Under the pieces are notes generated by a model that had not been told where the DNA came from, ran no database searches, and saw nothing but the letters and a program-made list of their open reading frames with translations. The position numbers and the translations under genes are program-made. Shown piece by piece: positions 26,557 to 34,831 of a stretch of DNA of 49,160 nucleotides; within the stretch, counting starts at the first letter, position 1; every line of letters begins with the position of its first letter. The stretch comes from Candidatus Geocrenenecus huangii (GTDB lineage: Archaea; Thermoproteota; Nitrososphaeria_A; Caldarchaeales; Wolframiiraptoraceae). The stretch is taken from contig JALNKM010000009.1 of assembly GCA_023268155.1 (NCBI GenBank), forward strand, positions 1 to 49,160. The letters are read 5' to 3'.

Positions 26557-27756
26557 CTAAGATTGTTTAATAGTCTGTTTTCGATAAGTGTAATACATTG
26601 TGCTTGGAAGACCCCAAAGCCTCGAGAATGCTTCTCCAGCTTTCTGGTCGAAGACGCTTTTAGAGGTGTATGTGATCATCTCAGGGTTGTATAATGGTTT
26701 CTCAGCTATCCTACCGACGATCCTAGCTGAGCCTTTGAATAATTTTATCCTAACCTCTCCTGTCACCTCTTCTTGTGTTTCATCGATAAATGCATTTATT
26801 GCTTTCACTAGAGGGTCTACCCAGAGACCAGAGTAAACCATCTCAGCCCATTTATGTTCGATTATTGGTTTGAAGTCTAAGATTCTTTTATTAAGAACCA
26901 TTTTCTCAAGGTCTTGATGGGCGTAGATTAATAGTAGGGCTGCTGGAGCCTCATATACTTCTCTAGATTTTAGACCTACAACTCTATCCTCGATATGATC
27001 TATGTAGCCGAATCCATGCACCCCTCCTATGATATTCAACTCCATAATTAGCTTTTCTAAAGGCATCTTTACCCCATCGATAGACTTAGGTATCCCCTTC
27101 TCGAACTCGATTACTATTTCCTGAGGATTGTCCGGTGTCTCATCTAGTGGCTTTAGATATTTGAAGGCTTCTATAGGTGGCTCAATCCATGGATCTTCTA
27201 GTTCTCCTGCTTCTATACTTCTCCCCCATAAGTTTTCATCAATACTAAATCTGCTCTTCCGTGGGTTTACTGGCAGCCCGTTTTTCAATGCGTACTCTAT
27301 TTCCTGGTCCCTACTCATATTCCACTCTCTGACTGGTGCTATTATTTTCAGGCCAGGAGCTAGAGCAGAGAATGTTACATCAAATCTTATCTGGTCATTC
27401 CCTTTACCTGTACATCCATGTGCTACTGCATCGCATCCTTCCTTAAGAGCGACTTCTGCGACTTCTTGTGCTATGAGAGGTCTGCTGAGAGCTGAAGAAA
27501 GAGGGTAAACACCTTCATACAATCCATTAGCCTTAATACATTTAGCAACATATTCTTCTGCGAACTTCTCTCTAGCATTAATGAAGTAATGCTTGATGGC
27601 TCCACTCTTCAAAGCTTTTTCTTCTATTTCTTCAAAATCTTCTTCTTGGCCTACGTCTACCGTAACCGTGATTACTTCTGCATTATACTTCTCTTGCAGC
27701 CACTTAATAGAAACCGTAGTATCTAGTCCACCTGAGTATGCAAGTGCGACTTTCAT
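26557..27756 (-). CDS. argG: argininosuccinate synthase
   Basis: A 399-residue enzyme joining citrulline and aspartate at the cost of ATP. The PP-loop AYSGGLDTT is at residues 6-14, and HGCTGKGNDQ and GRSIEAG provide further substrate-site motifs. Its ATG follows a TATA box at 27797-27807 after a leader of about 20 bases. argH comes next on the same strand. Carbamoyltransferase, which makes citrulline, is not in the window. Confidence 0.94.
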   Translation of the reverse strand: MKVALAYSGGLDTTVSIKWLQEKYNAEVITVTVDVGQEEDFEEIEEKALKSGAIKHYFINAREKFAEEYVAKCIKANGLYEGVYPLSSALSRPLIAQEVAEVALKEGCDAVAHGCTGKGNDQIRFDVTFSALAPGLKIIAPVREWNMSRDQEIEYALKNGLPVNPRKSRFSIDENLWGRSIEAGELEDPWIEPPIEAFKYLKPLDETPDNPQEIVIEFEKGIPKSIDGVKMPLEKLIMELNIIGGVHGFGYIDHIEDRVVGLKSREVYEAPAALLLIYAHQDLEKMVLNKRILDFKPIIEHKWAEMVYSGLWVDPLVKAINAFIDETQEEVTGEVRIKLFKGSARIVGRIAEKPLYNPEMITYTSKSVFDQKAGEAFSRLWGLPSTMYYTYRKQTIKQS

Positions 27757-27796
27757 GCTTTATCTTAGCTTAAAACCACAATAAAAAAATTATGCT

Positions 27797-27807
27797 TATT
27801 ATAAACC
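27797..27807 (-). promoter_or_regulatory. TATA box for argG-argH
   Basis: Minus-strand GTTTATAATAA lies about 45 bases before the argG ATG, predicting a short leader of about 20 bases, longer than at most genes here. Confidence 0.4.
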
Positions 27808-27812
27808 CGCTT

Positions 27813-27826
27813 CTAAAAAATAAAAG
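27813..27826 (-). terminator. T-rich terminator after top6B
   Basis: Minus-strand CTTTTATTTTTTAG follows the top6B stop by about 28 bases and precedes the argG promoter, so it probably ends the top6B transcript. Confidence 0.35.
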
Positions 27827-27854
27827 TCACTATATAAATGTCTATAATAAGTCT

Positions 27855-29444
27855 TCACTCACCCTCTGAGATAAGATATCTTTCTTCTATCTCTTTCATT
27901 ATTTTTTCCTGTGCTTCTTCTAATGTTTCCTTATCTATGCCTAAGCGGCTTAAGAGTTTAGAAATATCTGGAGGTTTTTTATCAATCAGCTCTCCAGCGT
28001 ACTTAGCGATCATGGGTAGATACTTTGCATATATATTCAATTTTTTTACAGCTGTCTGCTTCTTCTCAATCTTCGAAAGATATAGCTTAAGATGTCTAGC
28101 AGCTTCTCTAATCGCTATCACGAGCTCTCTCTCTATTTCCGGTCTATCAGCTATAGCTTCCTTACCCACACTCTTGTACGGTATTTTTGGAGAGCAGATA
28201 TGTGTTACTAATGCTACAGGCGCAACTTTTGGAACCTTATAATTTGACCAGTCTATTCTCTCGTTGACAACTTTCCAGACAACATCTGTTCTTTCATCGT
28301 ATAGAAGAGGTATCTTATTAGCAAACCTATACAGCTGTATTCCTTCAGCTACAGGTATTTCTCCTCCATATGCTAATCCAACTTCGACTACGAAGGGGAA
28401 GCCTGAATACGATGATGGTGGACGTTGAACAACATGTACGAAATCTGGCTTGAGCATATTCTGGATTCCTATCTTCAATAATTCTTCACCGATTGGACTT
28501 ACACTTGAAGGGTCTGGTGTTCTAAACTTATTGTAACGTTTAATCGCATCGACCAGCGCGGTGACTTGTTCATGTGTTAATTTTCTCGGGTTAGCATCTT
28601 CAGATAGCCCAGCTAATTGAACTAGTTCTCTAGCAGTCTTCTCTCCAACTCTCTGGAAATTCGAGACTAGGAATGATATGATATCTTTCTGTCTGGAGTT
28701 TGCTAGAAGCCTATTCATAGCTTCGACATCTACTCCTACAGGGTGGGGTAGAGATTCTTTAGGAGGTTCTGGAACTTTATCTGTAGCTCTTGGGAAAAAG
28801 TACATTCTACCTCTAGGGTCTATAAATAGTAAGGATGCATGCGGGTTTGCTAAAGCTGTGTGTTTAAGATATTCGATTATTTTTGCTTTGCTCCCAGTAT
28901 AATCTGCCTCTAGATAAAACTCGATTATTGTACCTCTCCATTTTCTCTCATTCTTGAATACTTCATGTTTGAAGATCCTAGGCTCGTTTTTTACAATATC
29001 TATCATTAGTACAAATTTATGAATTTCTTTTCCTCCTCTACTAGATATAACAGTAGCCGGCTTATTGGTAGTTATCTGACCATATAGCAAAGCCATAGTT
29101 CCACCTAGCCCGAAGGTTCCACGGTTTTGTTTATATCCATACTTGCTTCCAAACAATACTGTCGCAAAGGCTCTTGGAATATACTCAGGATCCACTCCTA
29201 TACCATTGTCTTCAATCGTTAGTTTATAGACCGCGTTCTCCTCACTCTCTGTTTGACCCTCGGCTGATAATTGAATAATTATGTTTGGAGGAATCTTACT
29301 TATCTCGGCCGCATCTAAAGAGTTCTCTACAAGTTCCCTTATACTCGTGTATAGCGATCTAGATGGGTTGCTGAAGCCAGCTATATCTCTGTTTCTGTAA
29401 AAGAAGTCAGCTGGAGATATCTGCTCGAAGCTCACCTCAACCAT
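27855..29444 (-). CDS. top6B: DNA topoisomerase VI subunit B
   Basis: A 529-residue GHKL-ATPase subunit of topoisomerase VI, the type IIB enzyme that relaxes and decatenates DNA. The N-box RELVENSLDAAE, G1 box IEDNGIGVD and G2 box RGTFGLGGTMALLYG are clear. A helix-two-turn-helix region (VGEKTARELVQLAG) follows, then the transducer domain. The ATG at 29444 is chosen over one at 29474 because a TATA box at 29465-29472 lies 24 bases before it. The length fits Sulfolobus homologues. The DNA-cleaving A subunit gene is not adjacent here. Confidence 0.93.
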   Translation of the reverse strand: MVEVSFEQISPADFFYRNRDIAGFSNPSRSLYTSIRELVENSLDAAEISKIPPNIIIQLSAEGQTESEENAVYKLTIEDNGIGVDPEYIPRAFATVLFGSKYGYKQNRGTFGLGGTMALLYGQITTNKPATVISSRGGKEIHKFVLMIDIVKNEPRIFKHEVFKNERKWRGTIIEFYLEADYTGSKAKIIEYLKHTALANPHASLLFIDPRGRMYFFPRATDKVPEPPKESLPHPVGVDVEAMNRLLANSRQKDIISFLVSNFQRVGEKTARELVQLAGLSEDANPRKLTHEQVTALVDAIKRYNKFRTPDPSSVSPIGEELLKIGIQNMLKPDFVHVVQRPPSSYSGFPFVVEVGLAYGGEIPVAEGIQLYRFANKIPLLYDERTDVVWKVVNERIDWSNYKVPKVAPVALVTHICSPKIPYKSVGKEAIADRPEIERELVIAIREAARHLKLYLSKIEKKQTAVKKLNIYAKYLPMIAKYAGELIDKKPPDISKLLSRLGIDKETLEEAQEKIMKEIEERYLISEGE

Positions 29445-29464
29445 GTTCCAAGACCCTACTTTAA

Positions 29465-29472
29465 CATTATAC
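29465..29472 (-). promoter_or_regulatory. TATA box for top6B
   Basis: Minus-strand GTATAATG is centred 24 bases before the ATG at 29444 and lies inside the frame that would start at 29474, which decides the start in favour of 29444. Confidence 0.5.
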
Positions 29473-29730
29473 AACTTTGTCTTAAAACTTAACTATCAAG
29501 TAATACCTTGACAATCTACTATTTCTCTATTAAGGAGAAATACTAAATAACGAGTTAGCTCATGTACTGTGAACACCTGAACATCTTACACATCCTACAT
29601 CCCAAATAGATTTTAAACATAAGCAACTTAACAGAGATCTTATTAATAATTTGTCTAAAATTTATGAAATTGGTGTTAATTCTACAGGTTTGCTCTATGC
29701 ACTATATTTAAAGGGATAGTTGATTAGCCT

Positions 29731-29739
29731 CATATATTC
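29731..29739 (+). promoter_or_regulatory. TATA box for the SPASM radical SAM gene
   Basis: CATATATTC is centred about 30 bases before the ATG at 29765, consistent with a leaderless or nearly leaderless transcript. Confidence 0.4.
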
Positions 29740-29764
29740 GTAGATATCTATGTAAAATGGAGTA

Positions 29765-31204
29765 ATGTCGCTTGAAGTAGATGTTTTAAGGTTTACCCGA
29801 AGAGTAGTAGGTAACTCGTTTGTAAGAAACATCATGAGAAGGCTCGCAGATGGAGATACTCATGGTTATCGTTCGAGGCTAGAGCACGTTCTATGCATGC
29901 TCGCCGGCGTTGCGTCACCACATGATAAATCAATTGAATGTATGATAGAGTACAGATTATTTGATTCATTTATTAAACTTGCGTTAAGATGCATGAACAT
30001 CAATAGGGAAGAATTTGAAGCAGGTATAAGAGACCCGTCAATTAGAAGAGGTATAGAGCTTGTATTAAGGAGTTTGATACTTTACGGTGTTACAGTGCCG
30101 CAGAAGCTATGCTCACCATTCCTCATAGTCTGGAATTTTACCAATAAATGTAATTTAAGATGTAAGCACTGCTATCAGGATGCATCTCATCCATTACCAG
30201 GCGAACTTACTTTAGAAGAAAAGTTGAATGTTGTAGGTCAACTGGATAGAGTGGGAGTACCGTTAATTGCACTAAGTGGTGGTGAGCCGACAATACATCC
30301 AGACTTCTTAAGAATTGTAGAAGAAGGATCTAGGAGAGGAATATACATGGCTGTCGCAACTAATGGTACCAGATTCTCAAATATGGGATTCGTAGAGAGA
30401 GCATTGAAAGCAGGATTAAAATATGTTGAAGTGAGTCTAGACTCTGTTAACCCTGAGATACATGATGAGATCAGAGGTGTGAAGGGAGCCTGGGAGGAAA
30501 CTATAAGAGGAGTGAAGAATCTTGTAAAGATGAACGTCTCCGTCGGCTTAGCAATGACCGTTACAAAGCTCAACTATAGAGAGATCGAAGATATGGTTAA
30601 ACTCGGAGAAGAACTAGGAGTAAAGAGAGTCATCTTCTTCAATTTTATACCTACAGGGAGAGGTAGAGATATAGTTAAACTAGATCTAAAGCCCGCTGAG
30701 AGAGAAGAGCTCCTCAAGAAAGTGTATGAACTAGCACGTAAATCTAGAGTTCAGGTAGCTTCTACGGCTCCCCAGCTTGCTAGAGTATCATGGCAGATGA
30801 GTAGTGGGTCTGATTGTCTACCTACACACTTCACTCCACCTAAAAGTCAATCTCTAAGAGCCTTAGCAGAATTCATAGGAGGATGCGGGGCTGGGAGAAT
30901 ATATGCGGCTATACAGCCTGATGGAAAAGTTACTCCATGTGTTTTTCTGCCGATAATTGTTGGAGATTTGAGAACTGAGACTTTCCAAGAAATATGGAAT
31001 AATAGCTTAGTTATGGAAAGGCTTAGAGATAAAGATTTACTTAAACAGCCTTGTGGAGTATGCCATTACAAGTATATTTGTGGAGGATGTAGAGCTAGAG
31101 CATATGCATACTTTAATGATTTTCTAGCGGCTGACCCTGGATGCTTAAGAGGAAGCATCGTTAAATCGAGTCTAATCACTCAACCTATCCAGAAAAGCTT
31201 GTAA
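29765..31204 (+). CDS. SPASM-domain radical SAM protein
   Basis: A 479-residue radical SAM enzyme. Residues 1-115 are a helical N-terminal domain I do not recognise. The SAM cluster motif CNLRCKHC gives C129, C133 and C136, and LSGGEPTIHP follows. The C-terminal SPASM domain has cysteines in GGCGAG, CVFLP, CGVCHYKYICGGC and a final Cys, enough for auxiliary iron-sulfur clusters. Relatives include peptide-modifying enzymes, heme-pathway AhbC/AhbD and tungsten-enzyme maturases; the AOR gene in this window makes the last worth testing. No small precursor peptide is seen next to it. Cytoplasmic; reaction unknown. Confidence 0.8.
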   Translation: MSLEVDVLRFTRRVVGNSFVRNIMRRLADGDTHGYRSRLEHVLCMLAGVASPHDKSIECMIEYRLFDSFIKLALRCMNINREEFEAGIRDPSIRRGIELVLRSLILYGVTVPQKLCSPFLIVWNFTNKCNLRCKHCYQDASHPLPGELTLEEKLNVVGQLDRVGVPLIALSGGEPTIHPDFLRIVEEGSRRGIYMAVATNGTRFSNMGFVERALKAGLKYVEVSLDSVNPEIHDEIRGVKGAWEETIRGVKNLVKMNVSVGLAMTVTKLNYREIEDMVKLGEELGVKRVIFFNFIPTGRGRDIVKLDLKPAEREELLKKVYELARKSRVQVASTAPQLARVSWQMSSGSDCLPTHFTPPKSQSLRALAEFIGGCGAGRIYAAIQPDGKVTPCVFLPIIVGDLRTETFQEIWNNSLVMERLRDKDLLKQPCGVCHYKYICGGCRARAYAYFNDFLAADPGCLRGSIVKSSLITQPIQKSL

Positions 31205-31241
31205 GATAATCTATCGAATAGGTCTTCACTTCTATGTTTAT

Positions 31242-31772
31242 TCATGGCTTAGTGTTTCCTGAATTGCCATTCCCTATTTTGGATTCTAGTTTTTCAAGTT
31301 CATCTAACACTCCTTCTCTAGCTAGCGATATGACTAATTCGTCGTAGGTTGCATCTATTATCTTTACACATACTTCTGGATATGTAAGGTCTATCGGTAT
31401 TCTATGCTTCCAGTAATATCCATTTCCGACGTTCAATCTAGTGAATAACCTCAATAGAGAAGATGTTAGCCGGTAGTTCGGAATATTTATCATGTATTCA
31501 ACGAAACAGTTCTTATAAGCTTTTTCGTAAACGTCTCCATAGAACGTATTAAAGAAGAGGTAAAGCGGATAATCTTTCCTATACGTCTCCCAGCTTGTGA
31601 AACGGCTGTATAGTGGTTTCCAACCATCATCTCTAAGATACATGTCTTCGAGAGATATCGGCCTCTTCCAGTAGCTTACAAGGTAGCCTCTTTCTTCAAG
31701 CTGAGGAATAATGAAGCCTCTAATAATCCCCTGCCTCATTAACTCGAGTCTTTCTCTATCAGTAAGATTCAT
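31242..31772 (-). CDS. unknown protein rich in aromatic residues
   Basis: A 176-residue soluble protein, very rich in Tyr, Trp and Arg, with no cysteine cluster, membrane segment or known catalytic motif. The C-terminal quarter is a charged helix. Upstream on the minus strand a CTTATAAT element lies about 60 bases before the ATG. It is convergent with the SPASM radical SAM gene, 37 bases apart, and is separated from the VKOR gene by 165 bases, so no operon partner is indicated. Confidence 0.6.
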   Translation of the reverse strand: MNLTDRERLELMRQGIIRGFIIPQLEERGYLVSYWKRPISLEDMYLRDDGWKPLYSRFTSWETYRKDYPLYLFFNTFYGDVYEKAYKNCFVEYMINIPNYRLTSSLLRLFTRLNVGNGYYWKHRIPIDLTYPEVCVKIIDATYDELVISLAREGVLDELEKLESKIGNGNSGNTKP

Positions 31773-31937
31773 TACTAATCACTACTCAACAGATGCCTTA
31801 CCTAGTATCAATTAGGTATGAAGTCGTGAAATTATAAGGTTTGCTTTCAGCATTCAGGCGGCCCGGCACCCGTTATACTATTTAATTATCTAACGTAAAG
31901 AAGACTTTATAGACCGCGGTGCTACCTTTCTCCAGAA

Positions 31938-32348
31938 CTATCTTATTCTAGATATCTTGTAAGCTGGGATAATGGATACTACTCCGAGAATGTGTGCGAT
32001 AGTACAATACATACATATAGTGTTAAGAATAGCTAGCTCGATCCATAGTAAGGCCGCTACTGAAGGCACGCTCATTAAGGCCCATACTAAAACTAGATAT
32101 GAAGCAGCTTTTCCATGCTTGTAGGATACAACTATCGTTAAGAATAGAAGTGTTAGAAACCATGCTAAGCCGAGAGTGGATAGAGGAATTCCATATATCT
32201 TAGAATAGGGGCTGGTGATGACTTTATCACATTCTCCGACCCCAATCTTGCATACAGGCTGCCTCGAGGCATATTCCAGGTAGGATGATACAATTACCCC
32301 CATTATGGAGATTATTATGAGAGTAAGTGTCCAGAAAGTTTTCTTCAA
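31938..32348 (-). CDS. vitamin K epoxide reductase-like disulfide-forming membrane protein
   Basis: A 136-residue four-helix membrane protein of the VKOR family, which uses a quinone to oxidise a thioredoxin-like partner and so drives disulfide formation outside the membrane. Loop cysteines C33 and C40, S46 in the SPYS motif, and the active-site pair C112-C115 (CMYC) are all present. Its start overlaps the stop of the thioredoxin-like gene by four bases (ATGA), so the redox partner is made from the same message. Confidence 0.9.
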   Translation of the reverse strand: MKKTFWTLTLIIISIMGVIVSSYLEYASRQPVCKIGVGECDKVITSPYSKIYGIPLSTLGLAWFLTLLFLTIVVSYKHGKAASYLVLVWALMSVPSVAALLWIELAILNTICMYCTIAHILGVVSIIPAYKISRIR

Positions 32349-33013
32349 CTTATGGTCCCCTCTATAGCTTTAGCTAATATCTCTATAGAGCTTTCACCGA
32401 CTATTTTTTGAACTATGTTATGAGAGCTATCAAGTATAATGAATGTCGGGGTTCCTTCGACACCATACTTGTCAAAGACCTCATAATTAACATCTAGCAG
32501 AATTGTTTGTGTCAAACCATATTTCTCGATTACACTCTTTAATTGCTCTTTCAACGGCGTCGAGATTACTAAGAAAACCATTCTATCACCATACCTTCTA
32601 CTTAGTTCTTCTATTGTCGGTATCATGTTTATACAATGTCCACAATTTGGCTGGAAGAATTCTAGGAAAACTGGCTTTCCACTAAAATCCGATAAGCCTA
32701 TGTAGCGTTCTAAAGAACTTGATGGGTCATATACTGGTAGAGAGAAATCGGAAGCCCGCTGTAGATTCGGCTTAGAAATAGTTATTTTACTTTGCTGCGT
32801 AGTAACAGTGGTTGTTGTAGTTTGCTGTTCTAGAGCTGGGAGCCGAATAGTCAAGATGATAAGTGTTATAATCACAACTAGTAGCAGTACAGGTAAAATT
32901 ACTCTAACCCCATAATATCTACCAGCATGATCGACCCTCATATGGTTCTTAAGACCGTACTCACTTCTAAAAGACTTCCCACAAACCTTGCAAACATACT
33001 TCTCTTTGTCCAT
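32345..33013 (-). CDS. C2H2 zinc finger-transmembrane-thioredoxin-like protein
   Basis: A 222-residue protein of three parts. Residues 6-29 are a classic C2H2 finger (C8, C11, H24, H29). Residues about 37-55 are one membrane helix. After a Thr-rich linker, residues about 85-222 are a TlpA/thioredoxin-like domain with the active site C124-GH-C127 and GTPTF providing the cis-proline. The finger should face the cytoplasm and the redox domain the outside, where VKOR, encoded by the overlapping next gene, would keep it oxidised. The finger may bind DNA, RNA or protein, or only anchor. A TATA box 28 bases before the ATG supports the start. Confidence 0.85.
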   Translation of the reverse strand: MDKEKYVCKVCGKSFRSEYGLKNHMRVDHAGRYYGVRVILPVLLLVVIITLIILTIRLPALEQQTTTTTVTTQQSKITISKPNLQRASDFSLPVYDPSSSLERYIGLSDFSGKPVFLEFFQPNCGHCINMIPTIEELSRRYGDRMVFLVISTPLKEQLKSVIEKYGLTQTILLDVNYEVFDKYGVEGTPTFIILDSSHNIVQKIVGESSIEILAKAIEGTIS

Positions 33014-33036
33014 CTGTAAACCAAGCCTACCTATCC

Positions 33037-33045
33037 ATATAAAAG
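33037..33045 (-). promoter_or_regulatory. TATA box for the zinc finger-thioredoxin/VKOR operon
   Basis: Minus-strand CTTTTATAT is centred 28 bases before the ATG at 33013, predicting an almost leaderless transcript. Confidence 0.5.
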
Positions 33046-33082
33046 TTTAACTGAAAAAACTAGTTTAAAGATTAGTTGGGTG

Positions 33083-33174
33083 AGCCCCGGGCGGGGTTTG
33101 AACCCGCGACCCCTGGCTTTCTGTATTTCCTTGGTTTACCAAGCCAGTGCTCCACCAGGCTGAGCTACCGGGGC
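33083..33174 (-). tRNA. tRNA-Thr (GGU anticodon) with an 18-base intron
   Basis: A full cloverleaf can be drawn by hand: acceptor stem GCCCCGG/CCGGGGC, D stem GCTC/GAGC, anticodon stem CTGGC/GCCAG with loop TTGGTAA, T stem GCGGG/CCCGC with loop TTCAAAC, and discriminator U. The anticodon GGU reads threonine. Eighteen extra bases, plus-strand positions 33119-33136, follow base 37, the canonical archaeal intron site. The 3' CCA is not encoded. The gene is GC-rich against its AT-rich surroundings, as expected for a thermophile tRNA. Confidence 0.9.
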
Positions 33175-33252
33175 CCTATCTCAGATTATTTCTTAGAAGT
33201 TAATGAATTTATCTTAATCTTTATAGGAGATGGAAGATAAAGTGTAAGTATT

Positions 33253-34827
33253 TTATTTTGCATAAGCTCCAGGTTGTTTCCTTGGATCTGAAACTGCTAA
33301 GAATAGGTTATCTTTCTTAAATACTGATTGAACCGCTCCAAAGTATATGTCTGTTCCAGGATACATGGAGACTTCTCTAACTTCACCTATGTTTAGTCCT
33401 GCTTTGATAAGTCCGCTGCTCGAGATCTTATCCTTAATCAAGTCTTCTAAAACTACTCTGTCCCCTCTGACATGTATTCTTCCTTCGAGTACTGAGGAGA
33501 CTGGATCAAGTCTTCTTATAAAGTAGTTAGAGAGAGTCTGTACTAGCGAAGATATTATCCTCATACCTCCAGATGCGCCTATCACTATCGTTGGAGAGCC
33601 GTCTCTATCAAGTATGATTAATGGAGACATACTGCTCGCAGGCCTCTTACCTGGAGATATGGAGTTCGGATGATCTCTCTGAAGGGTGAAGTCATGCATC
33701 TCATCGTTTAGCAAGATCCCTTTAACAGTTATCCCTGAGCCCATAAAACATTCAATGGTTTCTGTGAGAGATACAAACATCTTACCTTTTCCATCTGCAA
33801 TACTTATATGAGATGTTCCACCTCTATCTCCAACTAGGTGGTAGGAGACTCTACCTTTTTCAATGGAATCTAGAGACTGTCTGACATGGTTTTCTGAAAG
33901 GAGCCTATTAAAATCCATCTCATTAAATAATGGGTCTGATATTATGGAACATCTTTCATCAATTATGTGAAAGAGAGTATGTGCAAGTCTTAGGTAATAT
34001 TCTTCATCTTTCAGTTCCGTCTCAGATAATATCTTTAAGGCTTCGATTAATAATATGCCTGAGCTTGGAGGAGGCATAGTTGCGAACTTTAAAATCTTAC
34101 CTCCAATTTCTAATTCATAGATGATTGGCTCCCTCCATATTGCCTTATAGCATGATAGATCTCTTAAGGAGAGGAACCCATTGTTGATAGAGAATATCCT
34201 ATCGATCTCTTCAGCTATCTCTCCTTGGTAAAAGTATTCTATATTGTCTCTAAGCATTCTTAGTGTTTGAGCAAATCCTCTATAGGATATTGTAGAATCC
34301 TCAGGATATATTTTTCCATCTTTGAAGAATGTAGTGTAGCTTTCTGGGCACATCTTGAGTTTGTATTTTGCATTATCTAGATCTTTGTTCATGCATTTAC
34401 TCCATAATCTTGACACTCGACATGATTCCGCATACTTTATCACTAGGTCTATTATCTTACTCCACTTAAATTCTCCGAATTCTTGATGTAGCATCCAAAG
34501 TCCTCTTAATGTACCTGGAACGGCCACAGCTTTATAGCCGATCGAAGCATCTTCCTCACTTCTATAATCTTCGATTCTCGCTTTCTGTGGAGCTACTTCA
34601 CGGTAATCCAAAGCTCTAAACCCGTGGTCTTCTGAATATAGTAATGCGAATCCTCCTCCGCCTAGACCACTCCAACCTGGCTCGAGCACGTTCAAGAGTA
34701 ATGAAGCAGCTATAGCTGCATCAACTGCATTGCCCCCTTCCCGCATTACTTCTAGAGATATGTGTGAAGCTACCGGCGAATGAGAAGATATTGCTTTTTC
34801 ACCTATAGAATATACGTTCTCAGACAT
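33253..34827 (-). CDS. ggt: gamma-glutamyltransferase
   Basis: A 524-residue N-terminal-nucleophile hydrolase. The autocatalytic threonine is T338 in GGTSHIS, followed by GKMFVSLTETIE and the GSGI loop, and GGNAVDAAIA marks the N-terminal domain. It cleaves gamma-glutamyl amides or transfers the glutamyl group. No signal peptide is visible, so it probably acts in the cytoplasm, unlike the secreted bacterial enzyme. It follows a metallophosphoesterase gene after four bases and an APC permease gene before that, all on the minus strand, near a glutamine-synthetase-like ligase. Cephalosporin acylase-like relatives are an alternative. Confidence 0.9.
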   Translation of the reverse strand: MSENVYSIGEKAISSHSPVASHISLEVMREGGNAVDAAIAASLLLNVLEPGWSGLGGGGFALLYSEDHGFRALDYREVAPQKARIEDYRSEEDASIGYKAVAVPGTLRGLWMLHQEFGEFKWSKIIDLVIKYAESCRVSRLWSKCMNKDLDNAKYKLKMCPESYTTFFKDGKIYPEDSTISYRGFAQTLRMLRDNIEYFYQGEIAEEIDRIFSINNGFLSLRDLSCYKAIWREPIIYELEIGGKILKFATMPPPSSGILLIEALKILSETELKDEEYYLRLAHTLFHIIDERCSIISDPLFNEMDFNRLLSENHVRQSLDSIEKGRVSYHLVGDRGGTSHISIADGKGKMFVSLTETIECFMGSGITVKGILLNDEMHDFTLQRDHPNSISPGKRPASSMSPLIILDRDGSPTIVIGASGGMRIISSLVQTLSNYFIRRLDPVSSVLEGRIHVRGDRVVLEDLIKDKISSSGLIKAGLNIGEVREVSMYPGTDIYFGAVQSVFKKDNLFLAVSDPRKQPGAYAK

Positions 34828-34831
34828 CCTA

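Larger units (their letters stand above)
29445..29764. other. divergent intergenic region between top6B and the SPASM gene
   Basis: A 320-base AT-rich region. It holds the TATA boxes of the two divergent genes at its ends. I see no ORF of note, no tRNA and no convincing box C/D or other RNA motif in the middle. Confidence 0.6.
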
